Shown here one piece after another: positions 21,405 to 34,400 of a stretch of DNA of 64,000 bases. Each line of letters begins with the position of its first letter. Position 1 is the first letter of the stretch. Source of the DNA: Agelas oroides. Lineage: Eukaryota; Porifera; Demospongiae; Agelasida; Agelasidae. Location: assembly GCA_949130485.1 (NCBI GenBank), contig OX422196.1, positions 8,431,797 through 8,495,796 of the forward strand, given 5' to 3'. The notes below the pieces were generated by a model. It was not told where the DNA came from, searched no databases, and was given only the letters and a program-made list of their open reading frames with translations. The translations under genes were made by a program, and so were the position numbers.

Positions 21405-24396
21405 TCATGGATGTGTTGCATGGTGGTTCATGGTCTGAGAGACTGGGTCAGTCTGTGTGCATGGCTCTTCTGATACACCCCCAGAGTGGTCCACCTCGTT
21501 ATCAGTTGCCATGGTTACTAAAAGTTCTTTTGATTCCTCTGGCACCAGCATGGGTGCCTCTCCGTTCTTCCCACTCCTCTGTTCGTCCATTACCACTTGC
21601 CCCCTCCCCTCAAGGCCAGCCCCCTCTTGTGAAGAATCGTCTGAAAGTTTCGGATCTGTCACTTCAAAACTGCCTACAACTTTATCTTCAACATTCTTGT
21701 AACTGCTTACAGTCTCCTCTCCCTCCTCCTTTCCCTCCTCGGCTTTCTCTACCGCTACTTCTGTCGTGGAGCCAGGTTGCTTACTATCAGCAGACCCTCC
21801 TCCTTCCTCCCTTGTCTTACAGGTTGTCTCTGCACACTGATCACTAAAACCATCCACTTTCTCCTCCTCATCCTCCTCCTTCTCCTCCTCCCCTTCTTCC
21901 TCCCCCTCCTCCTCCTCACTCATGGTCATCTCTACCACTATGTCGGCTCCACTGGCGGCTGCATGCTCCAGGGTCTGTCTCGTATGGCTAGCAACCATCT
22001 GTGCATGTGCTAGAATACACTTCTCTGCCAGCGTCAGCGTCACTGCCTGCCGAGCACAATCAGAAATATCCTTCCTTGCTAGAAGCTCATAGTCCAACTG
22101 GAGGGATGGAGAAAAGGTGCATCTTTGGAGGAAGAGGTACTTGGGACACTACACTGAATTAAGACCAGCTGTATTTTAATTGAGAGGTTACACTTCCTGT
22201 TTAGATGCTGATACTGCAATCTGATTGGTCAAAATATCAATGAGCCTATCTGACAGTGGATACCAACCTGAAAGGCAGTCTTGTAAGTTTGCAACAACAG
22301 CTCAGCCCTAGAAATGAAATAACAGCCAAAGAATCAACACAAGTAGGTTTGTTCCCAGTAGTGCCAGGCCCCCCACCCAGTTCCCAGGTCTCCCAACCCA
22401 GTTCCCAGGCCCCCCCCACCCAGTTCCCAGGCCCCCCCCACCCAGTTCCCAGGCCCCCACCCAGTTCCCAGGCCCCCCCACCCAGTTCCCAGGCCCCCAT
22501 CCAGTTCCCAGGCCCCCCACCCAGTTCCCAGGCCCCCATCCAGTTCCCAAGCCCCCCACCCAGTTCCCGTACAAATGCTTGGTGAATGCCCTGGGAACAG
22601 TAGGTGTATCGTTATTTTTCCTTAGAGAAGTTAGCACCAGGTTGTACCGTTTCTCAAGGAAGTGGAGAGCTTTTACATCTGTCTTCCTCCACCGCAGGCT
22701 GACGAGTTCCTGACGAAGCTTGGCATCTTCCAGAGAGAGGTAGCGTTCCAACTCTGGTACATCGGCAGTGAAGATGCGCACAAAGACCCTCAACTGAGCA
22801 CTGAAAGGACAGCAGGACTCGGCCAACAGATAGAATGTACCAGAGCTGTCGGATCAGAGGAGGGTGAAGAGAGGGTGAAGAAAGGGCGCATATTACCAAT
22901 AGATCAAAGAGCAGCGATTGTAGGGCACTGAAACCGACCAGGCAACATGGCTTACACGGGGAGGCCCAGTTTCTTCAATAGCTGTGTCTTCATCGCCTTG
23001 GTGCCGCTGTTCTCCCCAGAACTCAGACCTGGAGAGATAAATGGTACACACCCCACACTAACAACCTAGTGCCTAGAGTGTGCAATAATGAAAGGGGCTC
23101 TCTCACCCAGCTTAATCTTGAGGGAGTCACCATCGTGTGGGGGGTATGCAAATCCTTGATGGATGAACAGCTCGGCATTGCTGCGAGCACCATAGAAGAT
23201 CTTAAACTCTTCTCCTTTGCGAACATCATAGGTTGCATAACACTCGCAGGTACGGCCATCAACGTTGAAGTCTGTTCCCATCTGTGTGAGGGTGTGGTTG
23301 CACATGTCCCAGAGGGGGATCAGGGCCATGGTGGTCTTGTTGCCATCCTTGAGAGGGATGTCATTCTGACGAGACATCACACACGATACTGACCACACAA
23401 AGTCATCATAGTAGAACCCAACTGCATAAAGGGGGAGGCTGACGTCAGCATGCGTCTGGAGGGAGGGGAGGAGGGGGAGAGAGGAAGGAGGAGAGAGGAA
23501 GGGGGAGAGGAGGAGGGAGAGGAGGGGAGGGAGCAGGGGGGAGAGGAGGGAAGAGAGGGGGAGAGGAGGGGGGAGAGGAGGAGGGAGGAAGGGGGAGAGG
23601 AGAGGAGGAGGGAGAGGAGGGGAGGGAGGAGGGGGGAGAGGAGAGGAGGGGGAGAGGAAAGGAGGGGGAGAGGAGAGGAGGGGGAGAGGAGGAGGGAGAG
23701 GAGGGGAGAGAGGAGGGGAGGGAAGAAAGAAAGGAGGGTGAAGATACACAAAAGCATTTCACATCACTTTCTTTTGTGCTGTGTATCCATTCCCTAAATC
23801 AACGCTCCTTTCAACACGACTCATCCCAACTAGCTGCTAACAATGACTTTTCCCTCTGGGTACAAGTGAAACCTGCTGACACACACACACATACAGCGGA
23901 GTGTTACTAGCTACACACTTCCCTCACCCTGATCAGTTTGTGAAGATGGCCGTAGAGTTTGGCAATGCTCCTGGTCTGCTGCAGGGCTTCAGCTATTGTG
24001 TGTGGTGGGGAGTGAGGTGGGGAGTGTGTGTGAGGTGGGGAGTGTGTGTGAGGTGGGGAGTGTGTGTGAGGTGGGGAGTGTGTGTGAGGTGGGAAGTGCA
24101 TGTGAGGTGGGGAGTGCATGAGGTGGGGAGTGTGTGTGAGGTGGGGAGTGTGTGTGAGGTGGGGAATGTGTACATTCAGGCATTAGTGTGTTGTGGGGGT
24201 GGGGAATTAGCATATAAGGGACAGGGACAACTGCCAGATTGACTTACAAAGGCATGGGGAGCCCTGCAGGAGGTCTAGCTCTTGCCTGTTGAAGTAGAGG
24301 GGGGTGGTGAACGCAGGTGGAAGAACATCTGAGGACAAAAACAAGAGCAACTGATCCTTGCATGAGAAACAGAAGATATGCTGCCCAATGATCCTC

Positions 24397-24489
<93 letters not shown>

Positions 24490-25686
24490 AATGTAAGGTT
24501 TCCAATAAGAGTCAGGCTTGTATCTCTCATTTAGGAGGTGGAGGGCGAGGGTCACGTTTGGCATCACCTGTAACATCCGGTCACATGCTACCAAACGACC
24601 TGCAGCAATGGCGAGATGAGGGAGAGATGGAGAGCTCAGATAACAACTGCAAAAATTGTGATTGCTTTTAGTAAGTTGATGTCAACGGTGGCACTTAAAT
24701 TTAGCTTGAAAACAAAGCTAATGGCCCTTAGCCCTCCAAGAACAAGAGAGGAAGGGGAAAGAGGGGAGTAGAGAAGGAAGAGAGGAGGGGAGAGGGATGG
24801 TGAGGAGAGATATGACCAACTGACCAAGTGGTCCGATGCATGCAGTTGCTGATGTCATCATTATTGTCTCTGGGATCACCAGCACCTTTTCTCCCTTCTG
24901 CAGAGGGAAGCGAGAGGAGGGGGTAGCAGCTACATGGACTAAAGTCTCATTCCCATGTCACCTGGTTTGGGAATGGGGTCATCGCCAACCTGTATATCCC
25001 TTGTGGCCCTCAGGCCATATCCGTTGTCGTCAGACTCTCCAATCTCAACCTGAAACACAGACCAACAAGAGTGATGGCATCTCATGATCAATTAGTTCGA
25101 TTAGAACATACACTGCTATGTTCTCCCTTGTGATCCTGGACCCACTTCTCGAAGGCTGCAAAACCCTCGGTCCGAACTGGAAACTTCAGCTGTGAGACAC
25201 CTATTAAATTTGCAAACACACACCACACCACACAATCAGCCTCGTTGCCTCAGCAATCACAGGGGAGTGCAGCCTGACCTTGCTTGTCCCGGAGCACTTT
25301 AATGAGGGCACATGTGTTCTCATACTCCTGCCACTGGGTAGCGATAGACTGGCTCGCTGGACTCTGCGTCTCTGCACAAGACGCACACAACACACTCCAG
25401 TTGTCTGATGTACATGTTGCTATGTTTCCAGTAAACAAAGTTACACCACACCCCCGTCAAGCAGACCATGGTTGTTACACGAGCTACAACACTATGCTCC
25501 TAATAATATGCCAGACACAAATTTTAATATTTCATATTTCGTTCTACAGACCTCTTGCCACGACCCAGGCTTACTTGCCCACAGTTCATCCACCGCCCTG
25601 CATACCGCCTTGTTGTTGATGACTGCGCCCGGAGCTGTCTTCTGGGCGCCTCCCTGCGCCTGATGCCGTTTCGACTTCTTTCCCAT
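21405..25686 (-). CDS. SETD3: SETD3-type actin-histidine N-methyltransferase
   Basis: Family role: SETD3 methylates a histidine of actin. Thirteen exons (minus): 25552-25686, 25279-25369, 25112-25200, 24990-25049, 24825-24897, 24489-24599, 24248-24328, 23928-23992, 23107-23455, 22956-23028, 22648-22845, 22268-22307, 21405-22097. MGKKSKRHQAQ opens as in human. The split SET domain follows: NGYGLRATRDIQ, TTPLYFNRQELDLLQ, the RQNDIPLKDGNKTTMALIPL core, WDMCNHT, FKIFYGARSNAELF and KIKLG. The Rubisco-LSMT-like C-terminal part includes PFSAQLRVFVRIF and AELLLQTYKTAFQ. The last exon ends in a long Glu-rich tail, more acidic than I recall for vertebrates. Introns hold several arrays, and the acceptor of the exon at 24248-24328 lies just past a (TG)n tract. 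It diverges from MBIP. Confidence 0.93.
22366..22575. repeat. 21-22 bp minisatellite CCCACCCAGTTCCCAGGCCC (SETD3 intron)
   Basis: About ten copies with variable C-run length. The TTCCCAGGC core is the same as one arm of the dispersed palindrome family, so the array may have grown from one such insertion. Confidence 0.85.
23457..23735. repeat. GGAGGGGGAGA purine array (SETD3 intron)
   Basis: About 280 bp of almost pure purine repeats on the + strand. On the transcribed strand it forms a very long polypyrimidine tract ending at the acceptor of the exon at 23107-23455. Confidence 0.85.
24000..24172. repeat. 20-bp minisatellite GTGTGTGAGGTGGGGAGT (SETD3 intron)
   Basis: Eight to nine copies of an 18-20 bp unit, adjacent to the acceptor of the exon at 23928-23992. 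Confidence 0.85.
24401..24488. repeat. (AC)n microsatellite (SETD3 intron)
   Basis: Perfect CA repeat of about 88 bp that runs directly into a splice site of SETD3. On the minus strand the donor of the exon at 24489-24599 is the first GT of the (GT)n tract. Confidence 0.9.
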
Positions 25687-25894
25687 ACTCCGTATAAACT
25701 CTAGATCTGCTTCCAACCGGGGCAGAAAATTTCTAATAAATGCGCACCTACACGTGGTGTGCAGCTGCAGACTGTGTCATTAATGGCCAGATGTCACGCA
25801 TGCTTAGAGCCAGAAATTAATGGTAGTAATCTTTAAATCTGTTTCCATATCTGGCTGGATAACTCAGCTGTGTTCCTCTGTTGCAGGAGCGGCA
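25687..25894. promoter_or_regulatory. shared divergent promoter region SETD3 / MBIP
   Basis: The two start codons face away from each other within about 208 bp. No TATA box is evident. The region holds CACGTG-like CTACACGTGGTGTG at about 25750. The bidirectional role is inferred from spacing only. Confidence 0.45.
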
Positions 25895-27310
25895 ATGCTT
25901 GGTGTGGGTGCGGAGGTGACGGTGAGAGGGGAGGGGCAGGGAGCAATCTCCCAGGGGACACAGACAGGAGACGAAAATGAACTCGTGCAAATTAGAACAT
26001 CCCTGCCCGAGGTTAGTCGTTAATGTGTCACCTAGCGACAAATTAACACCCAACCCACCCTCTATGCTGCTGTTTGAAGTGTCCAATTAGCACCTTGCAA
26101 TTAGCAATGTATTTGGACCAATTTAGGAAAATGAGAAGTTGAAAAAAGTAACCTGTTCTGCTCTTTTCACCAGCTGCTTCAGCGCATCACCTCGTTCATG
26201 ATGTTCAAACGTCATCAGGTGAATGTCTCCAACCAGCTCGAGTTCTGCCAGCACTCCTCCGCAGGTGACACACTGAAGATGTGTATTCCATTAAAAAGGA
26301 AAGGCTTTCATTGTCAACTGCACAATCTGAGCAAGTGCATGGGAGTGTGTTCCAAATGAGAGAAATAATTGACTACCATAGAAAGTAGAGGCTCATATTT
26401 TGTGACCTCTTTGTTTTCAGATAGCTCATGTGCTCGGACAGACACAGTGTACACCAGGAGAACTCGACATGCCAGCCACATCAGCGGTAAATAACACATG
26501 TTGTCTCCCTCATTCCCAGACCTCCATTCCTTGTCTGATCAAGACACAGGTCTGGGATAAGGGTAATAGTTGTCCACCCAGCAGCTGGGGAGTTCCCACA
26601 ACTAGACTGGAACAATGGTCTTGTTATTTCTACATCACGTTTGGTTCCTGTAGCATACCGTGTGCACAATGCTAGTGGTCCTGTGGGCCCCCCTCCGACT
26701 CCCCTAGACAGGCTGAAGCAAGAGCTCCACCCTCCTCACTCGTGGTCGGCTCACTGCCGCCACCATGCAAGAGGCTCCTCCCTGGTGGGACTGGGAGAGA
26801 GGATCAGGAACATGGAACAGTACACTGGCCTCTACACTGGTAAGGGGGATGAGGGGATGAAGGAAGTGAGGGAGAGAGAGGAGAAGGGAGAGGAGAGGAG
26901 AAGGAAGGAGGAGGAAGAAAGGGAAGGGAAGAAAGGGAGAGGAGGAATGGGTAGGGAAGGAGGAGGCAAGGAGAAGGGAGTGGCAAGGAGAGGAGGAAGA
27001 TTATATTATTCACTAGTGAGCACCAAGTCTTGTTTGTACTTGTACAAATGATTCTGTTTGTTCTCAGACGGTGTCACGCCCAGAGATCTGGTCCTGCGCG
27101 TGCAGAACTTGGAGATGAGGCTGCTGGAACTAGAAGCCAGGTCCACTGAGTACCACCATCCAGAGGTACGTGTGATGGACCATTAGCTCTGTGTGATCCA
27201 CACTGACTCACCTCTGTATGTGCGTGATCTAGGTGGCCACCAAGTCGCCTCACAAAGCAGTCAAAGGTCAAAGGTCACATCCCTACCACCCCTATGCTCA
27301 TATCACATGA
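25895..27310 (+). CDS. MBIP: MAP3K12-binding inhibitory protein 1 (MBIP)
   Basis: Family role: MBIP binds the kinase DLK/MAP3K12 and is a subunit of the ATAC histone acetyltransferase complex. Exons: about 25895-26011, 26174-26264, 26421-26486, 26654-26839, 27068-27165, 27233-27310. Matches to the family are RITSFMMFKRHQVNVSNQLE, then SCARTDTVYTR (human SCARTDAIFT), VAYRVHNASGP, and the zipper-like VTPRDLVLRVQNLEMRLLEL followed by EARSTEYHHPE. The first ATG is uncertain. The frame is open back to 25820, and an AG at 25887-25888 could instead be an acceptor, with the true start exon upstream. The end differs from human: after the zipper the protein stops within about 25 residues, at TGA 27308-27310, and lacks the second C-terminal coiled region. 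Confidence 0.82.
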
Positions 27311-27477
27311 CCAACTAAGGTTAGCAAATTTCAACTGAATCGTATAACTCCCCTTCCCATGGGTTCTATAAAGAGCTTCATGGCAGCTTGCACTGCAGGA
27401 GGGTAATTGGAAAGATTCAGTCATTTACCTGATGGCTGTTTGATCCCAAAATATCATGTCTACTTGTGTTTGTAGGT

Positions 27478-27562
27478 TAGTGTTCCATCTCCCTCTCTCT
27501 GTCAGGATTGTGTTTGTAGGTTAGTGTTCCATCTCCCTCTCTCTGTCAGGATTCACAGTAAA
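27478..27562. repeat. 43-bp direct duplication
   Basis: The stretch GTTAGTGTTCCATCTCCCTC followed by TCTCTGTCAGGATT occurs twice in direct succession in the MBIP-TECPR2 interval. Non-coding. Confidence 0.8.
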
Positions 27563-27711
27563 TGAACACACTGCAATCAACCATTCTCTGCACTAACCCT
27601 GAGAGAGATCATGATTGCTTCATCACGCAGGACCTCACCCAATCTCAGCATAATTGCAGATTTACAATTTTTCAACAATGGCTTGAATATAAAAACACAG
27701 AAATCTTTACA

Positions 27712-28436
27712 ATGACACAAACTCAACAGGACAAACTCAACACTATGCGGCACGCATCAATGTGTATCTCAAGTGCATTACACAATGACACAAACTCAAC
27801 AGGACAAACTCAACACTATGCGGCACGCATCAATGTGTATCTCAAGTGCATTACACAATGACACAAACTCAACAGGACAAACTCAACACTATGCGGCACG
27901 CATCAATGTGTATCTCAAGTGCATTACACAATGACACAAACTCAACAGGACAAACTCAACACTATGCGGTACGCATCAATGTGTATCTCAAGTGCATTAC
28001 ACAATGACACAAACTCAACAGGACAAACTCAACACTATGCGGCATGACTCAACAGGACAAACTCAACACTATGCGGTACGCATCAATGTGTATCTCAAGT
28101 GCATTACACAATGACACAAACTCAACAGGACAAACTCAACACTATGCGGTACGCATCAATGTGTATCTCAAGTGCATTACACAATGACACAAACTCAACA
28201 GGACAAACTCAACACTATGCGGCATGACTCAACAGGACAAACTCAACACTATGCGGTACGCATCAATGTGTATCTCAAGTGCATTACACAATGACACAAA
28301 CTCAACAGGACAAACTCAACACTATGCGGTACGCATCAATGTGTATCTCAAGTGCATTACACAATGACACAAACTCAACAGGACAAACTCAACACTATGC
28401 GGTACGCGTCAATGTGTATCTCAAGTGCATTACACC
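27712..28436. repeat. 73-bp satellite array, overlapping the TECPR2 stop codon
   Basis: About ten copies of a 73-bp unit (AATGACACAAACTCAACAGG ... ACGCATCAATGTGTATCTCA ... GTGCATTACAC). Two truncated units contain GCGGCATGACTCAACAGG, at about 28040 and 28222. Unit variants (GCGGCACGC versus GCGGTACGC) are ordered along the array. The last unit ends inside the TECPR2 reading frame. Confidence 0.92.
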
Positions 28437-31400
28437 ACCTCCCAAGTGTGATCGACCACCATACTCATTTCTAGCTCACTACGACTTGCACCTGGGTCTT
28501 GCGATACGGCGATTGCTTTACACTCCTGTTTCCACACTTGACCCTTCTCATCAAGCGTCCACAGATCTCCCGAGGGAGATGTGGTGATGTGTGCGTACTT
28601 CCCGGGCATCCTCCTCCAATAGTTCCCCTGCAAGTTGCTCTCGGTGATGCCGAACCGACACAAGAGGTCTCCACCAGGGGTAAGTGCGTACACCTTCCCA
28701 CTTGATGCACACAGCTCCTTTGCACGTTCGCCTTGCACTAGCTCCCACGCTGTTCCAACAGGAAAGTCTTGCGTCACAGCAGTGCGAACGTACACATTGT
28801 AGTTCTCACCACAGGCCCACACTAACCAGTCGTCAGGGCTAACAGTGATCCGGTAGAGAGGATCTGGGTTGTCATCCACAGGAACCCAAGCGGGGGACAT
28901 CCCTGTCCCTGGCTCGCGAGCATGCACCCCGAACCTGAAGTGGGGTACCCCAGTTGAATCAATGGCCCAAACAGCTCTGTTCCCACAGGCAATGTGGTGC
29001 AGTTTTCTCTCCTGTAGCAGGGTGCTAAGCTCGATGTAATCCCACGAGATCCCTTCTGGGACTTCAGCTGTCATGCCCTGTCTAGACCACACTATATCAG
29101 TGAACACTGCCCAGAGCACACTAGGGGAGGCAGCCATCAGACTGATGTCGCCAGAACACTCAATGCGGATGAGTTTATCCTCGTGTGTGAGACAGTAGAG
29201 TTCACCATCGTCTCGAACGAGCCACAGTGCAGTGCTCCCCACGACCAGCTTTATCCATGTTGTGAGTTGAAACACACCGTCCTTGCAGGCTGAGGTGTAG
29301 TGGTAGCCGGTCGCTGACCTCCAACAAGCGTGCAGCCTACTCCCTGCCTCTAATACCACGACACCAATTTGGGCTGATGCTGAAATGGCAACTAGTTTGT
29401 GGTGTACAGGGTGGCTGGTTACGAGAGAGGACACGGAGGGAGGTAGTGAGGCGAGTAGTTGGCTCCCCCCAAGCTCAGTCGACATCACCTGCCAAAGAGA
29501 GTTGTAGGGAGAGGAGGGGTGTGAGAGAGCACTGATTGATACCTCCCACCAAGGGCCTTTCCCCTGTGATCTTTTCCGAGTGATGCCACAGCGGAACCCC
29601 ATTTGGCTCTCTTGGTCGACCCCCCACACCACACCGTTGCTTGTGAGCGCCACCATCATCAGCTTGGGAGCCTTCACGTCTATCCACTTCTTGCCGCTAG
29701 GAGCAGCGGGGGTGATCCCGTCACGGATGAACACCTTCCCACTGCTGGTGATTGCCCAGATGGTCTCGTTGCAGCATGCAACATGGGTGAAGCCAGCTGG
29801 ATGGCCCACCTCCTGCCAGACCCTTCCCTCGGGAGAGCCCTCAGTGACTCCTTTCCGAAACAGGACCTGTCCGTCTATCTTGATAACCCAGACACCATTC
29901 TCGTCGGCAGCAATGTGTTTTATCTTGTGTGCAATGGTGGTCCCTTTGGTCATGTTTCTCCAGGTACTGCCAGCGGGGTTCATCCCAATACCGAGTCGTA
30001 CATATGCATTCTGGTGGTGGAGGCCCCACACAATCTTCCCGGAGGAGGAGGAGGTAATCTGCTCCATGGATCTCTGGATCATCTGCCAGTCTCGTCCCTT
30101 GCTTTCAGTCGTGGTACAGAACACCATGCCCCTGATGTCAACAACCCACAGGAGCTCCTCAGAGAGGCACACCGACCGAAGGTGGGTACGGCTGGGGTGG
30201 GGGATGGGCACCCAGATGTCAGCCCCTGCTATTGTCTCTTGCTGTGAAACATCTTCCAGACTCTCGGTGCTACTTGTGGAGTCTCGTCGGTGAGGGAACG
30301 CAGCCAACCTGCCCTTCATTGACTGCTGCTGCTGCTGCCGTGTTTTCTGGCTACTGGTTTGCACCAGAGTTCCACATAGCTTGTAGTAGTCGGAGACAAC
30401 AACGGAGTGTCGTGAGTCAGTATCACTATCATGTGATGAATCTGATACCTCTGCGCCTCCCTCTCTCACCACCTCATCCCGTTCTGGTGTTGGAGACATT
30501 GTTTTTCTTTTAGATTCTACTGACAGTGAGTATCCCAAGGGTTGTACGGATGTGGAGCACTCTGGTGACTGGCTGAAGCCGGAGAAAGGGTCACCCCGAT
30601 TGGAGGGATCCGAAGACGACAAGAGTCTGTGTGCTGTGTGCTTCTCAGTGAGTTTGGGTGTCTTGATGTCTATACTAGCACTACTGGTGTGGCCCTTCGG
30701 ATCACTCTTGCTTCCAGATAGGCTTGATTCTGCTGTGCTTGTTTCGTTGAGGTACAGCGGGTCATCGGAGAGTTCCAAGGGTATTTCTTGGTCGATGTTG
30801 GGTGAGGGTTCTCTGGGCATGGCCGTGTGGGTGTGTAGAGCAGTGTCCACGACACTCTCCAGAAGGGAGGAGTCTTCGAACATCCCCATCTTCAGCAAGT
30901 CCTCCTCACTGGAAAGCCGACCTCCCTTCTCCTCCGCTAGGCCTCTCCGATCCTCTGTCACAAACTGTGCACTGTCCATTTCCCCACTGGTATCTGCTAC
31001 CAAGAAGCCTTCCTGATCAGTTGCTTGTACGACCCTCTCTCTATTGCTGGTGTGAGTCGGTGTGCGTGAGCTTCCATCAGCAGTTCTCTCCCTTTGCCCG
31101 GTGTAGATTAGCTGCTCTGTTTCTTGTTCATCCTCTCCCTCAGCTGTAACAGCTATAACCACTTCCTCTGAATACTGGTGCTCACCAGTGACCTCCTCAC
31201 CAGTAGCAAGTGTGTGTACGTCCAGCCAGTCGCTGGCTAGTGCATGCGTGTCCACTCGATTGCTGGCTAGTGTATGTGTGTCCAGTCGGTCGCTGGCTAG
31301 TGCATGCGTGTCCACTCGATTGCTGGCAAGTGCATGTGTATCCAGCCGGTCACTGGTTGTGTGTGTGTCCACTCGATTGCTGGCAAGTGCATGTGTGTCC

Positions 31401-34400
31401 AGCCGGTCGCTGGTTGTGAGTTCAGAGGGATGCTCCTCTGGTGCAATGTCACCATCGCCAAGGGTGAGAGAAGGAGGGGCGGGCAGGCTGAAGTCAGAAT
31501 GGTCTGCTGCAATGTCAGTTAGTCGTTCAAGAGAATTGGAGGTGGAACCTGAGTGAGTGAGTGTGTGTGTGTGTGTGTGTGTGTACGTGCAGAAAGTGAG
31601 CAAGATGAACAAGGAGGATCAGACCATCTTACCAGAAACTCACACCATTCAATAACTCTGGTTTCTGTTTTGTACATCTACTCAAGTTCTATCAAAAGCA
31701 TGCCATAAAAGGGCATGACGCACAGTCAACAAGAGTAGCATGCAAGTCACATGACATGTTATGGTATTGATACCAAGTAGCTAGTGTAAATGAATTAAGT
31801 CACATGACAACCCCACCCAGACTGACACAGCGACATGCTGAACATACTGCATCTAGAGGAGACTTTCTTGGTCTTCTTCTTTCGCTTCTTTTTGCGCGAC
31901 TTGCCACTCGCCACCACCTCCTCCTCGTCTCCTGCCTGTGTCATCCGCAGTCGCCGTGCATGCTCCTCTGAGGTGATGGCTGGGGAACTGCGGACAGTTG
32001 GGGGTGTGTCAGGGGGTGTGGCCTCCCCACCGTGGAGCAGCTTACTTAACTTCAGCACATCCTTTAGGCTAAGTTCTCTGTGAGGATCTTGAGGTTCAGC
32101 ATTTGATTCCACAGGCGTTACCACTCCCGGCGCCTGCTCACTTGCAAGTTCTCTTTCCTTTTTTTGCGATTCTTGCAGCTCGACCTCTTCACTCCTGTCC
32201 TCCTCCTGCTCTCCCACTGGCACCCTCCGGCCCTTCCCACGAGGAAGGAGGTTAGTGAGCCGCCCCAAGGCAGGCTTGAACATCTCTCTCAGCTCCACCC
32301 TCACACCACCACTGCTCACCTCTTGTGGAGGGTTGGCATCAGTCTTGTTTGGTTCAGGAACAAGACCATGAGATGGTGGTTGGGTTTCACTCAGGGTACG
32401 TTCACTGGATTCTATGTCGACCTCTGTATCCAGGGGTACCTCTTGTAAGCCCTCCTTCCCCCCATCAGGCGTTGTCTCTTCTTGGGGAATGTTTTCTATG
32501 CTGCCCGCACCATCTCCATCCCTTGCTATTGAAAAAGACGGGTGAATTGTGAATCTTGCCAGTGGTTTTGAAGCTTTGCCACACAAAACGTAGATATGAC
32601 TCCCACTAGTAGCAACACACGTGATCTTGTGCTTCACAGCCAGCATGCCTGCCACTTCAATGTTCTCAGTGTCCAGTACCCACAGAAAATTGTTTTGGAA
32701 GGTAACCATGAACCTGTTCAGCCAGGTGTGGACAAGGGTGAACTGCCAGCTATCAGAAAACTCCAGCCTAGCAGAGGGAGAGGGCCAGGTTCGGGAGGGG
32801 ATGGAGGGAAGGCGGGAGGCGGATAAGGCATCACGGAACTTTGCCGTGCATAGCACCTGTGGGTGAAATAGGAATCAAAGCTAGATTGGGTGTACTTGGT
32901 AAACTCATCAACTTCATTAGCCTCGAGACAAAACTGACTTTTCCATTCCTGTCGGCCGTCCACACCCTCAGTCCAGGGCGAGTGAGGTAGGCCTTGTCTC
33001 CTCTGTTGGAGAAGCTTCCCCCGTATGGTGCAACTTTACGCTCTTTTGTGCCAACCTGGGGTGGTGAGGGGGAGGAGGAGGAGGAGGAGGAGGAGGAGGG
33101 GAGGAGGAGGGGAGGAGGAGGGGAGGAGGAGGGGAGGAGGAGGAGGAGGAGGAGGAGGGGAGGAGGAGGGGAGGAGGAGGAGGGGAGGAGGAGGGGAGGA
33201 GGAGGAGGGGAGGAGGAGGGGAGGAGGAGGAGGGGAGGAGGAGGGGAGGAGGAGGAGGGGAGGAGGAGGGGAGGAGGAGGAGGGGAGGAGGAGGAGGGGG
33301 AGGAGAGGGGGAGGAGGAGGAGAAGAGATTGGGGTGGAGGATAGACATTAAGCTGAGTCATTGCAACCACAGACTGAAATGACATAGCTGCTGTAGCTGC
33401 TAACTATTCAATTTTGATCCCAGGATTTCCACTAGTCCCATACCAGAAGCTTACCAACCCCCCCCCCCCTCCCATGGTTGGCTTACTCACTGGACTTCCT
33501 CACCACAACCCACAACTGCTTCTGGAAGCCCAGCAAGCAACTTGAGTGGCTTACTAGAGACTAGACTGCACCTGGGTACAAGGTTCGAGTGTCCCCAAGC
33601 TAAAGCTTAGACAGTATGTGGGTCCGTCCGCACACAGCACTCACCTGAGTCCACCTGCCTGTATTCACCTCCAGCAACAGTGAGCGGGCCAGGGTCGAGA
33701 TGAGAAGATTGTGTCCGCTAACAGACAGCTGCACAGTCTAGGAGGGGCGTAGCTTCCATGGCCCACTGGTCAAGGTGGAACTGAAGCAGTCGTCCTGAGA
33801 CAAACCCACAGTAGAGGTATTTTCCATCATGGTCCCACGTGAGGCAGCTCACTGGACGACCCTCACGGTCCCGCATTGTATGCTTCTTTGTCTGTGAAAA
33901 AAAATAGCTGCTGTGAACTCCATTGGGTTTGAAATTAACACCATTATTGAAATGTCCCTTTTCTGCCTGATGAAAATACCCTTACTGCAGTACCGTTTCT
34001 TGTTCCTGTTGACTGAATGCACATTCGTACATGTAGCTATATTTGTTATGTCTCGCCACAGACACAGATTAATAATCAAAACGGAAAGTAGAGCATATTT
34101 CAAGGGAAGTGCTAATCACAGAGACCTTCCCTTCACCTACCTACCTACCTTCCTTCCTCCTTCCCCTCCCTCCCTCCCTCCCTCCCTCCCTCCTTCCCCT
34201 CCCTCCCTCCCTCCCTCCCTCCTTCCCCTCCCTCCCTCCCTCCCTCTCCCCCTCCCTCCCCCCTCCCTCCCTCCCTCCCCCTCCCTCCCTCTCCCCTCCC
34301 TCCCCCCTCCCTCCCCCTCCCCCTCCCCCTCCCCCTCCCTCCCTCCCTCCTCCTCCCTCCCTCCCTCACACACACACACACACACACACACACCTTACCA

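Noticed and set aside
23450..23797. Purine-rich frames coding Arg/Glu/Gly repeats
   Set aside because: Simple-sequence artefact in a SETD3 intron. The same holds for 2520-3038, 32994-33351 and 34137-34531.
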